Assembly (NCBI GenBank): GCA_019308985.1
Contig: JAFDHB010000036.1
Span: 1-24,736 of the forward strand
From: Deltaproteobacteria bacterium
Lineage (GTDB): Bacteria > Desulfobacterota > DSM-4660 > Desulfatiglandales > HGW-15
Direction of reading: 5' to 3'
Length of the DNA stretch: 24,736 nucleotides
This document shows, piece by piece, positions 7,589-16,432 of this stretch (position 1 is its first letter; the number at the start of each line of letters is the position of its first letter). The notes beneath the pieces were generated by a model. That model worked only from the letters and a program-made list of their open reading frames with translations, had not been told where the DNA came from and did not search any database. The translations under genes were made by a program, and so were the position numbers.

Positions 7589-8976
7589 GTCCTGCCATGA
7601 ATCATATCGTCAAGGAGTTTGTTGAGTTCCTGTTCCGGAAGGACGCGGTTTTTCAATGCCACTTCCCGTATGCTTTCCCTTTTTTCGTATGCCTCCTTGG
7701 CAATGGCCGCCGCCCTGTCATAGCCTATGACCGGCACAAGGCCCGTGCAGAGTGCAAGGCTCTGTTCAAGATATGATATGCACTTATCCCTGTTGGCCGT
7801 GATCCCATCCACACATTTTTCTGCCAATGTGATGCTGGCCGATACAAGTAGATCGATGGATTGCAGGAGATTGTAGGCCATGACGGGCAGCATTACTATC
7901 AAGTCCAGGTTCCCGGCCTGGCCCGCAAAGGTCAAGGCGGCATCGTTCCCAATAACTTGCGCGGCAACCTGCAAAACCGCCTCCGGGATAACAGGGTTTA
8001 CCTTCCCCGGCATGATCGAAGACCCGGGCTGAAGTGAAGGTAGCGTAATCTCACCCAGGCCGCAGCGAGGTCCCGAGGAAAGCCAGCGGAGATCATTACA
8101 TATCTTTGTGAGGCTGACCGCATAGGATTTCAGGGCGCCGCTTGCCTCCACGGATGCGTCCTGGGATGCCTGTGCTTCAAATGGGTTGGCGGCCTTCCTA
8201 AAGGGGCAGCCCGTCTCTCCGGCAATATAGGCAATAACCCGGGAGGCAAACTCGGGATGGGTATTGAGACCCGTTCCGACCGCTGTCCCTCCCAGGGCCA
8301 ACTCGGCAAGGGATTCTTCTGTTGATCTTACCCTTCTGATACTCAGTTCCGCTTGCCTTGCATAACCACTGAATTCCTGGCCGAGGGACATGGGGACGGC
8401 ATCTTGGAGATGCGTCCTGCCTATCTTTCGCACGTCCGAGAACTCCTCGGATTTTCGGAACAAGCTCCTCTGAAGCACCTCCATGCCAGGGAGGAGTCTC
8501 TCCCTGACACCGATCAAGGCCGCGATATGAATGGCCGTAGGGATAACGTCATTGCTTGATTGCCCTAGGTTGACGTGATCGTTTGGATGCACCGGGGCTT
8601 TGCCCCCCCTTTTCCCTGTTAGTATCTCGTTGGCGCGCCCGGCTATTACATCATTTGCATTCATGTTCGTAGACGTCCCGGAGCCCGTCTGAAACACATC
8701 AACTATGAACTGGTCATCCAGCCTTCCTTCTTCCACCTCCGTCGCAGCCTGAACAATCACTTCTGCCAGATCTTTCTCCAAGAGATCCAGCTCCCGGTTC
8801 ACCTTGGCCGCATATTTCTTGATCATGCCGAGGGCTCGAATGAAGGATCTTTGCAATCTCATGTCACTCAGCCGAAAGTTTTCTGCGGCCCTTTGGGTCT
8901 GCGCCCCGTAATAGGCATCCGCAGGGACCCTCACGGAGCCCATAGAATCTTTTTCTTCCCTGAAATCCTTTTCCAT
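7585..8976 (-). CDS. fumC: Class II fumarate hydratase (aspartase/fumarase superfamily)
   Basis: This homotetrameric lyase is expected to interconvert fumarate and malate in the cytoplasm. The N-terminus EKDSMGSVRVPADAYYGAQTQRAAENF, TGSGTSTNMNANDVI, HPNDHVNLGQSSNDV, GRTHLQDAVPMSLGQE and the superfamily signature GSSIMPGKVNP (Ser319/Ser320) are all present. His189 in GRTHLQDA favours fumarase, because aspartases usually have Gln there; VNPVIPE and VIGND are somewhat aspartase-like, so aspartate ammonia-lyase is the alternative. The 463-residue length fits. The frame is open to 9111, but the ATG at 8976 follows GGGAGG with a 7-nt spacer and gives the family N-terminus. It ends on mog, sharing CTAG. 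Confidence 0.85.
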   Translation of the reverse strand: MEKDFREEKDSMGSVRVPADAYYGAQTQRAAENFRLSDMRLQRSFIRALGMIKKYAAKVNRELDLLEKDLAEVIVQAATEVEEGRLDDQFIVDVFQTGSGTSTNMNANDVIAGRANEILTGKRGGKAPVHPNDHVNLGQSSNDVIPTAIHIAALIGVRERLLPGMEVLQRSLFRKSEEFSDVRKIGRTHLQDAVPMSLGQEFSGYARQAELSIRRVRSTEESLAELALGGTAVGTGLNTHPEFASRVIAYIAGETGCPFRKAANPFEAQASQDASVEASGALKSYAVSLTKICNDLRWLSSGPRCGLGEITLPSLQPGSSIMPGKVNPVIPEAVLQVAAQVIGNDAALTFAGQAGNLDLIVMLPVMAYNLLQSIDLLVSASITLAEKCVDGITANRDKCISYLEQSLALCTGLVPVIGYDRAAAIAKEAYEKRESIREVALKNRVLPEQELNKLLDDMIHGRT

Positions 8977-9066
8977 ACCAAAACCTCCCAAAAGTCCATA
9001 CGCCATCTTCATTGTCCAGGCCTTGGACAACGGCCTGTCAGTGCTTGAACCTGTCGCTTGATATAG

Positions 9067-9093
9067 CTTATACTTATCTTCAAGCCCGTGCAA
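9067..9093 (-). promoter_or_regulatory. Weak candidate promoter for fumC
   Basis: On the minus strand, TTGCAC (9088-9093) and TATAAG (9067-9072) are separated by 15 bp, shorter than the ideal 17. It lies in the 200-bp divergent gap between fumC and cutA and is the best match seen upstream of fumC. Confidence 0.25.
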
Positions 9094-9104
9094 CGAATTT
9101 GTTC

Positions 9105-9110
9105 TTGACA
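9105..9110 (+). promoter_or_regulatory. Possible -35 box for cutA
   Basis: A perfect TTGACA lies 67 nt before the cutA start. No good -10 hexamer follows at the usual distance (17 bp on reads CTTTTC), so only the -35 half is supported. Confidence 0.25.
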
Positions 9111-9176
9111 TCCAGGCTGGAAAAGGTCTTTTCAGCGTACTGCATTTTCAAGAGAATCTACTTGGAGGAACATACC

Positions 9177-9500
9177 ATGAAGGAGTACATTCAGGTCCAC
9201 ACTACCCTTGAAAGCAAAGAGGACGCCAAGAAGATCGCCAGACACCTTGTTGAAAAGAGATTGGTCGCCTGTGCCCAGGTCGTGGGCCCTATATCGAGCA
9301 CTTACTGGTGGAAGGGCGAGATACAGGATGAAGAGGAATGGCTTTGCATTATGAAAAGCAAAAGAGACCTTTATGCCCAAATGGAGAGGGAAATAAGGGC
9401 CATCCATCCCTATGAAGAACCGGAGATCCTTGCGACCCCCGTAATCGAGGGAAGCAAAAGCTATTTGGAATGGCTGGATGACCAAGTGGAATCCCCTTGA
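9177..9500 (+). CDS. cutA: CutA1 divalent-ion tolerance family protein
   Basis: This 107-residue protein of the CutA1 family folds as a ferredoxin-like trimer, is associated with copper and divalent cation tolerance in E. coli and has PII-like architecture; its biochemical role is unsettled. The family blocks are easily seen: RLVACAQVVGPISSTYWWKGEI, EEWLCIMKSK, IRAIHPYEEPEILATPV and YLEWLDDQV. The frame is open from 9012, but the ATG at 9177 follows GGAGG with an 8-nt spacer and gives the family N-terminus (MKEYIQVHTTLESKEDAKKIA). It stands alone, divergent from fumC and convergent with the giant gene. Confidence 0.95.
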   Translation: MKEYIQVHTTLESKEDAKKIARHLVEKRLVACAQVVGPISSTYWWKGEIQDEEEWLCIMKSKRDLYAQMEREIRAIHPYEEPEILATPVIEGSKSYLEWLDDQVESP

Positions 9501-9581
9501 CTTCCTCGAAGCAAGCATCTGATAGAAGGAATATCCTCGGCAGCTCCTGTCGGCAGGGATAGAGCACTTCGCTCAGCGTTC

Positions 9582-12500
9582 TTAATGGAGGGAGGGGTGG
9601 GTATCGCGCAATTGGCCCATCCTCTCATCAAACTTCTTTGCTACCAGGTTCTCGAATTCCTTTCCGAGATAGGGACGATGATCAAATAGATACCACTTTA
9701 TGCTGTCCCAGTAGTCCTTCAACTCCTGCATGTCACCTATCTTATCCAGGAACTCGGCTATCTCTCTCAGTTTCTCCCTCTTTAGACGGTCTTTCCTGAG
9801 CTCATTAAGGTCCATAAGCCTGTGCCTTTGCTCTTCCGTAAAACCGATGTCCAGGGAACGCTCCATGAGGTCGTTAACTACGCCTTGAATCTCCTTGAAA
9901 TCCTTGGACGCCTCTATTTTAGCCCTGACTCCGTCAAGCATGGCGTCGGTAATTTCCCGGAGCCTCTCTTCAAAGGCCCTTTCCAGTTCTTTTTCATAAT
10001 CATCAGTATAAAATGGCGTCTTCCTCAAAGACCTGAGACTATAATGGAAATAGTTCTTTAGCTGATCCAGATCCCTTATGGATCTCATGTAAGATATCTT
10101 TTGGCCTATATTGACCCTGTCGACAAAATCAACTGTGAGCACCATCTTGTCCTCGCCCTTGTCAAGGATGAGACCGGTCTTGGCCCTGAAGAAGTGATTG
10201 AGGTAATAGGGCTCACTCCATAGTTTCTTCGCGGAGATGCCGTTCAAAGAGTCATTCAGTGCCTCGTACCGCCTTTCGACCTTCTCTGCCAAATCCAGGA
10301 AGTTTACGCAAACCGGCTTGTTTTTCCCCCTAAACCTGTCGCACCCCATCAAAACGATCAAGAGCAGCTTTATCATATTCTCGTAATTCATGTAGACGCT
10401 GACATTTTCAAAACCATAAAGACGGACTTCATCCTTTATCAATCGCTCAAGGATAAAGTCCAGTGCTTCTCCCGGCAGACTCCTCAAGCCGTTGTATAGG
10501 CGGAGGGCCTCAAAAAGTTCCCGCTCAAAGGTCGGGTACCCAACCCCGCGATAATTCCTCCTTTGGTAGATGAATCTGAGGGGGACTTTGACAATGAGAC
10601 TTGCCAGATCCTGGAATTCCACGTACCTAATTCCCCTGAGCCTGAATATTCTTTCCAGGGCATAGATCTTTTTCCCTGCCTTGATATAGTCTTCCTCCCT
10701 TGATTCACCGCGGCCAAAGGAATCAAAATAGTTTACCGGTGTCCTATCAGAGGGCAAGCCCCTTTGATAATAGAGTTCAAGGGCGTAGAAGATATGGCCC
10801 CTCTTGGAGCAGATTTCTTGGATGTGTTCATCAAGGGTTCTCTTGCCATCGATAATCTCATGACATATACACCTGATACGGTATAGCTGGGTCGCAAGAT
10901 CTTCTAGAACTATGCCCTCCTTCATTGAGGAAAACGCAATGAAGGAACTTATGAAAAAGGCGTCAAAAAAGTTCTTGTGCCCCAGATCCAGGAGCTCTTG
11001 GGTGGCATAAATCGAAAATTCTCCCCGAACCATGTGGTGGAGATAATCGTGGTATCTCACGAGGTCTATCAAATATTTCCGTGACTCCCCATAGATATCG
11101 TATCTCTCGGGGATCTTTTCCTTTTCAAGGAAATAGGCCCCTGCAAGTGCGTGATCGACTATGTTGACCTCTTCCCTGTATTTTTCCCTCAAAGCGGGAT
11201 TGAGTCCTATGTCCCTGAAAACAAAAGACCTGATGAACGCCTCGAACAGAGGCCGATCTGCTCTCAATTGATTTATCATGCTCTCCAGGGTTTCGATCTG
11301 TACCTCATTCAGTCCCACGATACCTGCTGCCATTGGACCAAATTCACGCTGGGCCGCCTTGTGCAATAACTCCACATCCTGAAAGCCCTCCTTATCTCGC
11401 CTTATTAAGGCCTCTATCTTCTTTACGCTTTTCAGGATATGGGAAAGTACGGGTGACTTCAGGTAGACCTTCCCCGCCAATTTGAGGTCCTTGAGCTCCA
11501 TGATCTCGGGAAGCACAAACCCCAACAGGGAAGGACAATGTTGATACAGGACCTCAATATCCGTGTACAGGCTTTTAGGCTGAAATAGTGCACCAACGAA
11601 ATTGGACCTAATGGTCTCCCTCAAGGCCTCCGCCCTCTCGAACCACTTCTTTTGCCTCTCAGGCAGCCTCAAACCCGACTCATCCTGGGACAAGAGCCTG
11701 ACGTGGCTCATGTAGAAGCTGTTGAGGTTCTCAAAAAGGACCTCCATCTCCTGGAGTTTCCCCACCGGGATGTCGGATATTCCACATCCCTTGTACTCAT
11801 TTGCCATCTTTTCCAGGTTATCTATATCTTCGTCCACGTTGATGTAGTTAATATCAAGGCCCTGGGTCTCATGATTTACCTTTAGCTGAAACCCCGTACC
11901 CACTATGAATGAGGTGTGGTTCTCATATAGCTGGTCGCTGAATCGCCTTAGTGTGGGGAGATCGAGATAGTTCTTATTGATATACTTGGTCTCTGCTTCC
12001 ACCTCCTTGACTCGGCGGCCAATTTCAGCCGGGGCGACCCCAGCCGATATGGGATTGAAATTTACTATATCCGTCCTTGCCAAGTTGACGGCAACCCACA
12101 AGAGGGGAAAGAGCATGCGCCCGTCCATCCTTTCAAATATGTGACCAGTGCCGTGAAATTCGATATTGAGAAACTTTCTGTAGAAGGTGGATACCTCCAG
12201 GGGATCGCTTTTCAGATACTTCCCCTCAAATTCGCTGATCACCCCCAGCAACCTTATTGCGTTCTCTATCTTGGCCAGGTTGGTATCATTGTAGTCAGCC
12301 AGCACCTCCTTCACCATGATCCCCTTTGAAGGCAGATCTTGCCAGTTATGGAGGAATTCGAAATGGTTCATCATTTTTAATATCTTTCTAACGATCTGAT
12401 TGTGAATGCCCCCCATGGAACTGATACTCTCATCGAGGTACTGCTCCCAGTCCAGTTCACGATTAGTAACCACCTTGACCATGGAATCGTAGAGGCCGAA

Positions 12501-14297
12501 AAGCTCCTCAAGCTGTTCGGTGCTTAGGCCTGACCTCTTTGATGCAACCGTTTCCGCCATAGTCATCAACCTACAATAACCCAATAGATTCAACGCCTGT
12601 TGGGAATCCAAGGTTCGGGCAAGATCCGACACCGGTTTCAACGCCTTTTCATTCATCTTACCGGCCAGTACCCTCCCCATGGCCGTATGCCCGACTACTA
12701 TGAGAAAGATCTCTTTCAACTCACCAGGACTGAAGCCGAATAGGGACAGTATCTCCAAGTTTGACAGGAGACTCGTCCTGGGACCTTCTATCCCTTCCGG
12801 GTTAAGGCAGGATTGGATCCTTTCAAGTTTGCTTATCCTGGAAATCAAGCCGAGGACATGGTTCAAGCTTGGATACCTTTTTTTCTTATTCACCAGCGGC
12901 TCCCTGAGCTGCTCCATAAAGACCTCGGGGAGCCACGGAAGCTCTTTCCTTTTGATTCCCTTCAGTACCCTCAGGGTCCTGATCAGATAACCAAAGGAAT
13001 CGCGATAATCAGCCAGCAGGCTTAAAGGACATCCGGAAAGCCTGGATTCCGCAACCATCTCCTTTATCTCTGACAGGGTTGACCCCGGTACCCTTTTCTC
13101 TCCAAGGTATATGAGCATGTAACAGGGAGGATAATCATCGATTCTGAATCTCCGCTCCCAGTCACTCTTCACGGAGTCCGGCAACAGGGGCTTCAGGAAG
13201 ATTTCCTCAAAAAAGGCAGAGAACATCTCGGGCCAGGCCTTGACCTGATCATAGCTCAATGCCTCCTCGAGGGGATAATTCAGATAGGGTAATTCATCCA
13301 TGTCCTCCATATTCAACTCTTCTACATTTCTTCCGTCCAGGAGCTTGTTCAGGATATCACTCCCCATGTACATACCGTTGAGGTATTTCTGAAGATCGAA
13401 GACATTGACCTGATAGGTCCTCCCACCTGAATGATATTTCTTTATGGTCCTGAAAGCGTGGCTGAATAGGAGGAAGTTTTTCTCTTCTTCAAGGGACTGG
13501 AATGTCACCTCTACGGTCTGTTTAGACCTCAATGGATGAAAATCTGCTATCATGAATAGCTCGCCACCCTGCTTCAGAGACTGAAAGGCCCTGTTCAAGA
13601 AATAGATCGCGTACTCCCTTAGTTTCCTCTTTGAGGTCAACGCCTTTTGACTTGGATTGAACTCCTTCATGACTATGATTTCATAGATATCCCTGGTCAG
13701 TATCACCATGTCCAACTCCTCCTTCAGAGACTGGAGCATTTTCAGGGAATCTATGACTACAAACTGGTGTTCTTTGAAGCGCAGAGAGAGATCGTTGACA
13801 ATGAGGTGATCCGCCTGAGTCAGAAGACCTATCCTATAGCGTTCCTTGAGGTACTTCTTGCCGTGGAAGCGGATTATTTTGCTGATCTCATCGGTCCTAT
13901 TTTTTATGCGCGAGACCGATAGAGAGACAAGATTCCCGGGGACCAGGTAAAAGGGTTTCCCATGGCTTGAAAACCTTATCAGGAGACCAAGTTCGGCGTA
14001 GATCCTGTTTATTTCCCTGTAATGGGGCTTGACATTCTCAGGATCTTCAGGGCTTACTGATTGGAGCAATTCAAGGTCCTTTTGGCTCAATCGATTATAG
14101 AGCTCAAAGAATCCGAATCCATAAGCATTTCCACCAAAACGGCTTTGTATCTGTGTCGGATGTCTGCGGGACACAAATGTTCCTGGCGGGATATCCCTCG
14201 GATCTATGCCCAGGGATTGGAACTCCTCCGGTTTGATAAAGCTGAAAGGGTCCTCCGGCCCTATGGTATCAAAGGATAATGATTCAGGGGGATTCAT
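9582..14297 (-). CDS. Giant uncharacterised protein (1571 aa) at the end of the Liv/ligase operon
   Basis: I do not recognise this family. The protein is long, charged and largely helical in character, with no signal peptide, no clear transmembrane segment and no internal repeat. Residues about 130-300 look like a degenerate Rossmann or methyltransferase fold: RYRIGLLTQADHLIVNDL, DSLKMLQSLKEELDMVILTRDIYEI, then LNRAFQSLKQGGELFMIADF near 244, resembling the late strand and GG turn of SAM methyltransferases, but without a GxGxG motif. Around 1045-1150, VNIVDHALAGAYFLE, LVRYHDYLHHMVRGE and a following helical HKNFFDAFF segment recall the His...HisAsp...Asp pattern of HD-domain phosphohydrolases (inference). 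A His-rich HGTGHIFERMDGR lies near 715. The last 150 residues are highly charged and coiled-coil-like. The ATG lies 5 nt after the livF stop, so translation is likely coupled, and the frame is intact over 4.7 kb. Confidence 0.8.
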   Translation of the reverse strand: MNPPESLSFDTIGPEDPFSFIKPEEFQSLGIDPRDIPPGTFVSRRHPTQIQSRFGGNAYGFGFFELYNRLSQKDLELLQSVSPEDPENVKPHYREINRIYAELGLLIRFSSHGKPFYLVPGNLVSLSVSRIKNRTDEISKIIRFHGKKYLKERYRIGLLTQADHLIVNDLSLRFKEHQFVVIDSLKMLQSLKEELDMVILTRDIYEIIVMKEFNPSQKALTSKRKLREYAIYFLNRAFQSLKQGGELFMIADFHPLRSKQTVEVTFQSLEEEKNFLLFSHAFRTIKKYHSGGRTYQVNVFDLQKYLNGMYMGSDILNKLLDGRNVEELNMEDMDELPYLNYPLEEALSYDQVKAWPEMFSAFFEEIFLKPLLPDSVKSDWERRFRIDDYPPCYMLIYLGEKRVPGSTLSEIKEMVAESRLSGCPLSLLADYRDSFGYLIRTLRVLKGIKRKELPWLPEVFMEQLREPLVNKKKRYPSLNHVLGLISRISKLERIQSCLNPEGIEGPRTSLLSNLEILSLFGFSPGELKEIFLIVVGHTAMGRVLAGKMNEKALKPVSDLARTLDSQQALNLLGYCRLMTMAETVASKRSGLSTEQLEELFGLYDSMVKVVTNRELDWEQYLDESISSMGGIHNQIVRKILKMMNHFEFLHNWQDLPSKGIMVKEVLADYNDTNLAKIENAIRLLGVISEFEGKYLKSDPLEVSTFYRKFLNIEFHGTGHIFERMDGRMLFPLLWVAVNLARTDIVNFNPISAGVAPAEIGRRVKEVEAETKYINKNYLDLPTLRRFSDQLYENHTSFIVGTGFQLKVNHETQGLDINYINVDEDIDNLEKMANEYKGCGISDIPVGKLQEMEVLFENLNSFYMSHVRLLSQDESGLRLPERQKKWFERAEALRETIRSNFVGALFQPKSLYTDIEVLYQHCPSLLGFVLPEIMELKDLKLAGKVYLKSPVLSHILKSVKKIEALIRRDKEGFQDVELLHKAAQREFGPMAAGIVGLNEVQIETLESMINQLRADRPLFEAFIRSFVFRDIGLNPALREKYREEVNIVDHALAGAYFLEKEKIPERYDIYGESRKYLIDLVRYHDYLHHMVRGEFSIYATQELLDLGHKNFFDAFFISSFIAFSSMKEGIVLEDLATQLYRIRCICHEIIDGKRTLDEHIQEICSKRGHIFYALELYYQRGLPSDRTPVNYFDSFGRGESREEDYIKAGKKIYALERIFRLRGIRYVEFQDLASLIVKVPLRFIYQRRNYRGVGYPTFERELFEALRLYNGLRSLPGEALDFILERLIKDEVRLYGFENVSVYMNYENMIKLLLIVLMGCDRFRGKNKPVCVNFLDLAEKVERRYEALNDSLNGISAKKLWSEPYYLNHFFRAKTGLILDKGEDKMVLTVDFVDRVNIGQKISYMRSIRDLDQLKNYFHYSLRSLRKTPFYTDDYEKELERAFEERLREITDAMLDGVRAKIEASKDFKEIQGVVNDLMERSLDIGFTEEQRHRLMDLNELRKDRLKREKLREIAEFLDKIGDMQELKDYWDSIKWYLFDHRPYLGKEFENLVAKKFDERMGQLRDTHPSLH

Positions 14298-14302
14298 TTA
14301 TC

Positions 14303-15106
14303 TCACAGCCAGCGTTTTCTCCTCCTGTAAGCCTTCACCTCCTTGTAAGACTTCAGCGCTCCTGAGGCCGCAGTCCCGAGGTAAAACTCCTTAACGTCCG
14401 GGTTCTCTCTCAGTTCAGAGGCTCCACTCTCAAGCACGATCTTTCCGTTTTCCATGACATAGCCGTAGTGGGCAATCTGAAGGGCCATGTTTGCATTCTG
14501 CTCGACGACCATAAGGGTGGTCCCCTGTTCTTGATTGATTCTCTTTATTATCTGAAAGATCTCCTTGACCAGCAGGGGTGCCAAGCCCAGGGAAGGCTCA
14601 TCCAGGAGGAGGAGTTTTGGATGGGCCATCAAGGCCCTTCCGATGACGAGCATCTGAAGCTCCCCTCCGCTGCAATAGCCGGCCAGGGCCTTTTTTCGAG
14701 TAAGCAGGGCCGGAAAATAGTGGTACACCAGTTGCAGGTCATCCTGGTACGGCTTCCCCCATCTGGTCGCGGTTCCAACCTTTAGGTTTTCTTCCACCGT
14801 TAGGTACTTGAATTCCTGTCTTCCTTCCAAGACCTGAATAATCCCTTTCCTGGTGATCTCTTCCGGAGATGAATTCTGTATGGGCTCTCCGTCGTATTCA
14901 ATGGATCCCTCGGTCACCTTGCCGTTTTCAGGTTTCAGCAGCCCGGAGATGGCCTTGAGGGTGGTGGTCTTACCCGCTCCGTTGCTCCCCAGGAGAGACA
15001 CGATCTGTCCCTTCCTGATCTTGAGGGAGATGCCCTTTAAGACCTGGATCACATCAGAGTACACGACGCTGATATTATTTATGAGAAGCCGAATATTATT
15101 TTCCAT
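14303..15106 (-). CDS. livF: Liv-type ABC transporter ATPase, LivF subunit
   Basis: One of two ATPases of a branched-chain-amino-acid-type importer, on the cytoplasmic face of the membrane. Walker A is GSNGAGKTTT (from residue 40), the signature reads CSGGELQM (145-152; usually LSGGEQQ), Walker B is LLLLDEPSLGLAP, and the switch region is VEQNA, the Gln being normal for LivF. It is 267 residues against about 235 for E. coli LivF; the extra is a basic C-terminal tail (KSYKEVKAYRRRKRWL). The ATG is preceded by AGGG with an 8-nt spacer. A dispersed repeat (15168-15293) separates it from livM, and the giant gene follows 5 nt after its stop. Confidence 0.93.
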   Translation of the reverse strand: MENNIRLLINNISVVYSDVIQVLKGISLKIRKGQIVSLLGSNGAGKTTTLKAISGLLKPENGKVTEGSIEYDGEPIQNSSPEEITRKGIIQVLEGRQEFKYLTVEENLKVGTATRWGKPYQDDLQLVYHYFPALLTRKKALAGYCSGGELQMLVIGRALMAHPKLLLLDEPSLGLAPLLVKEIFQIIKRINQEQGTTLMVVEQNANMALQIAHYGYVMENGKIVLESGASELRENPDVKEFYLGTAASGALKSYKEVKAYRRRKRWL

Positions 15107-15167
15107 AGAAACGACCCTGGAATTCCCTTACAGTATATTTGGCAAACCAAGAAAAAATCAAGAATCG

Positions 15168-15293
15168 GATGGCAAAGTAAAAAGCTTCAAGTTCAAGGCG
15201 CGAGAATCTCGTGTGATGAGGCGTACTTATGATACGCCGCAATCACAACGAGATGAAGCGCAACGCAGAAATTGGACTTTTTACGAAGCCATC
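15168..15293 (-). repeat. Dispersed 126-bp structured repeat, full copy B
   Basis: Read on the minus strand it is the same 126-bp unit as at 4452, with about 6 substitutions, four of them in the apical loop. Its leading arm begins 3 nt after the livM stop codon (TGA at 15297-15299) and the copy ends 61 nt before the livF start, so it lies inside the operon and would be transcribed as a long hairpin between the two cistrons. In this copy the CGAGA segment pairs with TCTCG where copy A has a mismatch. Confidence 0.9.
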
Positions 15294-15296
15294 ATA

Positions 15297-16367
15297 TCAA
15301 TAGGAGAAGGGCCACAACCTGAAGCTTGATTTCACTATCCTCCAGACCTCTGCAAGCCCTTTCGGCTCGAAGATCACAAACAATACGATTGCAAGGCCGA
15401 AAACAAATTCCCTCAGAGGGGCGATTGTAATGGCGGCGCCCATGGTTGTTCCAATATTCATAAGGTATTCGGTGGCATGACTCAGAATTTCCTCAAGGAC
15501 AACAATAAAGACAGCCCCGAACACGGAACCGGGAATATTCCCGAGCCCTCCTATGATGATCATGGCGATAAACACGATAGAAAGCCATAGATCAAAGGGC
15601 TCGGGAGTTATGCTCATGATGTAATAGGCATAGAGCCCCCCTGCCACACCCGTATAAAATGAACTGATGGCGAAAGAAAGCAGTTTGTATGGGAAAAGGG
15701 GTATACCCATCCCTTCCGCCGCCCTGTCATTGTCCCTGATGGCAATGAAAGCCCGCCCGTATCTCGACCGGACCAGGTTTGAGGCGATCCATGTCAATAG
15801 GACGAAGCAGGCGAAGATAACATAGAAAAAGGCCCGGTCACTGCTCAAATCTATCCCTAAGAGGGAGGCCCCCACTATGCTGATGCCGGCAGCTCCGCCC
15901 GTCAGGCTCTCCCATTGAACGAGAACATATTCGATGATCTTCTGCCCTGCCAAGGTAGCGATAAGCAAATAGAGGTGTTTGAGACGGGCTGAGGGGAGCC
16001 CGAAAATGATCCCAACGGCGGCGGTCATGATACCGGCGGCAGGGATCGAAAGGATAAAAGGCATACTTACCTTATTGGCAAGTATGGCCGCCGTATAGGC
16101 CCCTACCCCGAAGAAGGCTCCGTGCCCAAGGGAAATCTGCCCCGTATAGCCTATGAGAAGGTTCAAGCCAACCGCTGCAATGGAGTATATTCCTATTATG
16201 TTCAAGATATAGAGTGTGAAGGGGCTGCTTACGAAGGGTATCACCAGGAAAAGCAGTACCAGGCCGATGACCAACCATAGCCTACCGAAGTCCGTCTCAA
16301 AGATGGTCAATTCCTGGTAATAGGATTCCTTGAAATTACCGCAGGGGTGAAAGTGAAGCCTCCGCAT
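15297..16367 (-). CDS. livM: Liv-type ABC transporter permease, LivM subunit
   Basis: Inner-membrane permease with about eight to ten hydrophobic segments (starting LWLVIGLVLLFLVIPFV) and the conserved cytoplasmic block GLNLLIGYTGQISLGHGAFFGVGAYTAAIL. RSRYGRAFIAIRDND and IIIGGLGNIPGSVFGA are further family signatures. I chose the ATG at 16367 (356 residues) because AGAGGA lies 6 nt before it and the resulting N-terminus (...CGNFKESYYQELTIFET) looks like related LivM proteins. An alternative GTG at 16436 overlaps the livH stop as GTGA and would add 23 residues; both are plausible. A 126-bp repeat begins 3 nt after its stop. Confidence 0.92.
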   Translation of the reverse strand: MRRLHFHPCGNFKESYYQELTIFETDFGRLWLVIGLVLLFLVIPFVSSPFTLYILNIIGIYSIAAVGLNLLIGYTGQISLGHGAFFGVGAYTAAILANKVSMPFILSIPAAGIMTAAVGIIFGLPSARLKHLYLLIATLAGQKIIEYVLVQWESLTGGAAGISIVGASLLGIDLSSDRAFFYVIFACFVLLTWIASNLVRSRYGRAFIAIRDNDRAAEGMGIPLFPYKLLSFAISSFYTGVAGGLYAYYIMSITPEPFDLWLSIVFIAMIIIGGLGNIPGSVFGAVFIVVLEEILSHATEYLMNIGTTMGAAITIAPLREFVFGLAIVLFVIFEPKGLAEVWRIVKSSFRLWPFSY

Positions 16368-16432
16368 CAATATTCCTCTTCTCCTTTCTTGCCGCTTGAG
16401 CCAAATGCCGCTGTTCTTGATCTGCCCCGGAA

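Noticed and set aside
8977..9111. A 45-residue N-terminal extension of the fumarase
   Set aside because: The extension has no homology to class II fumarases, and a strong ribosome site precedes the internal ATG at 8976.
9501..9581. Bidirectional terminator between cutA and the giant gene
   Set aside because: Only weak stems (GAGC-ACTTC-GCTC and a distant TTCCT/AGGAA) are present, without T-runs on either strand.
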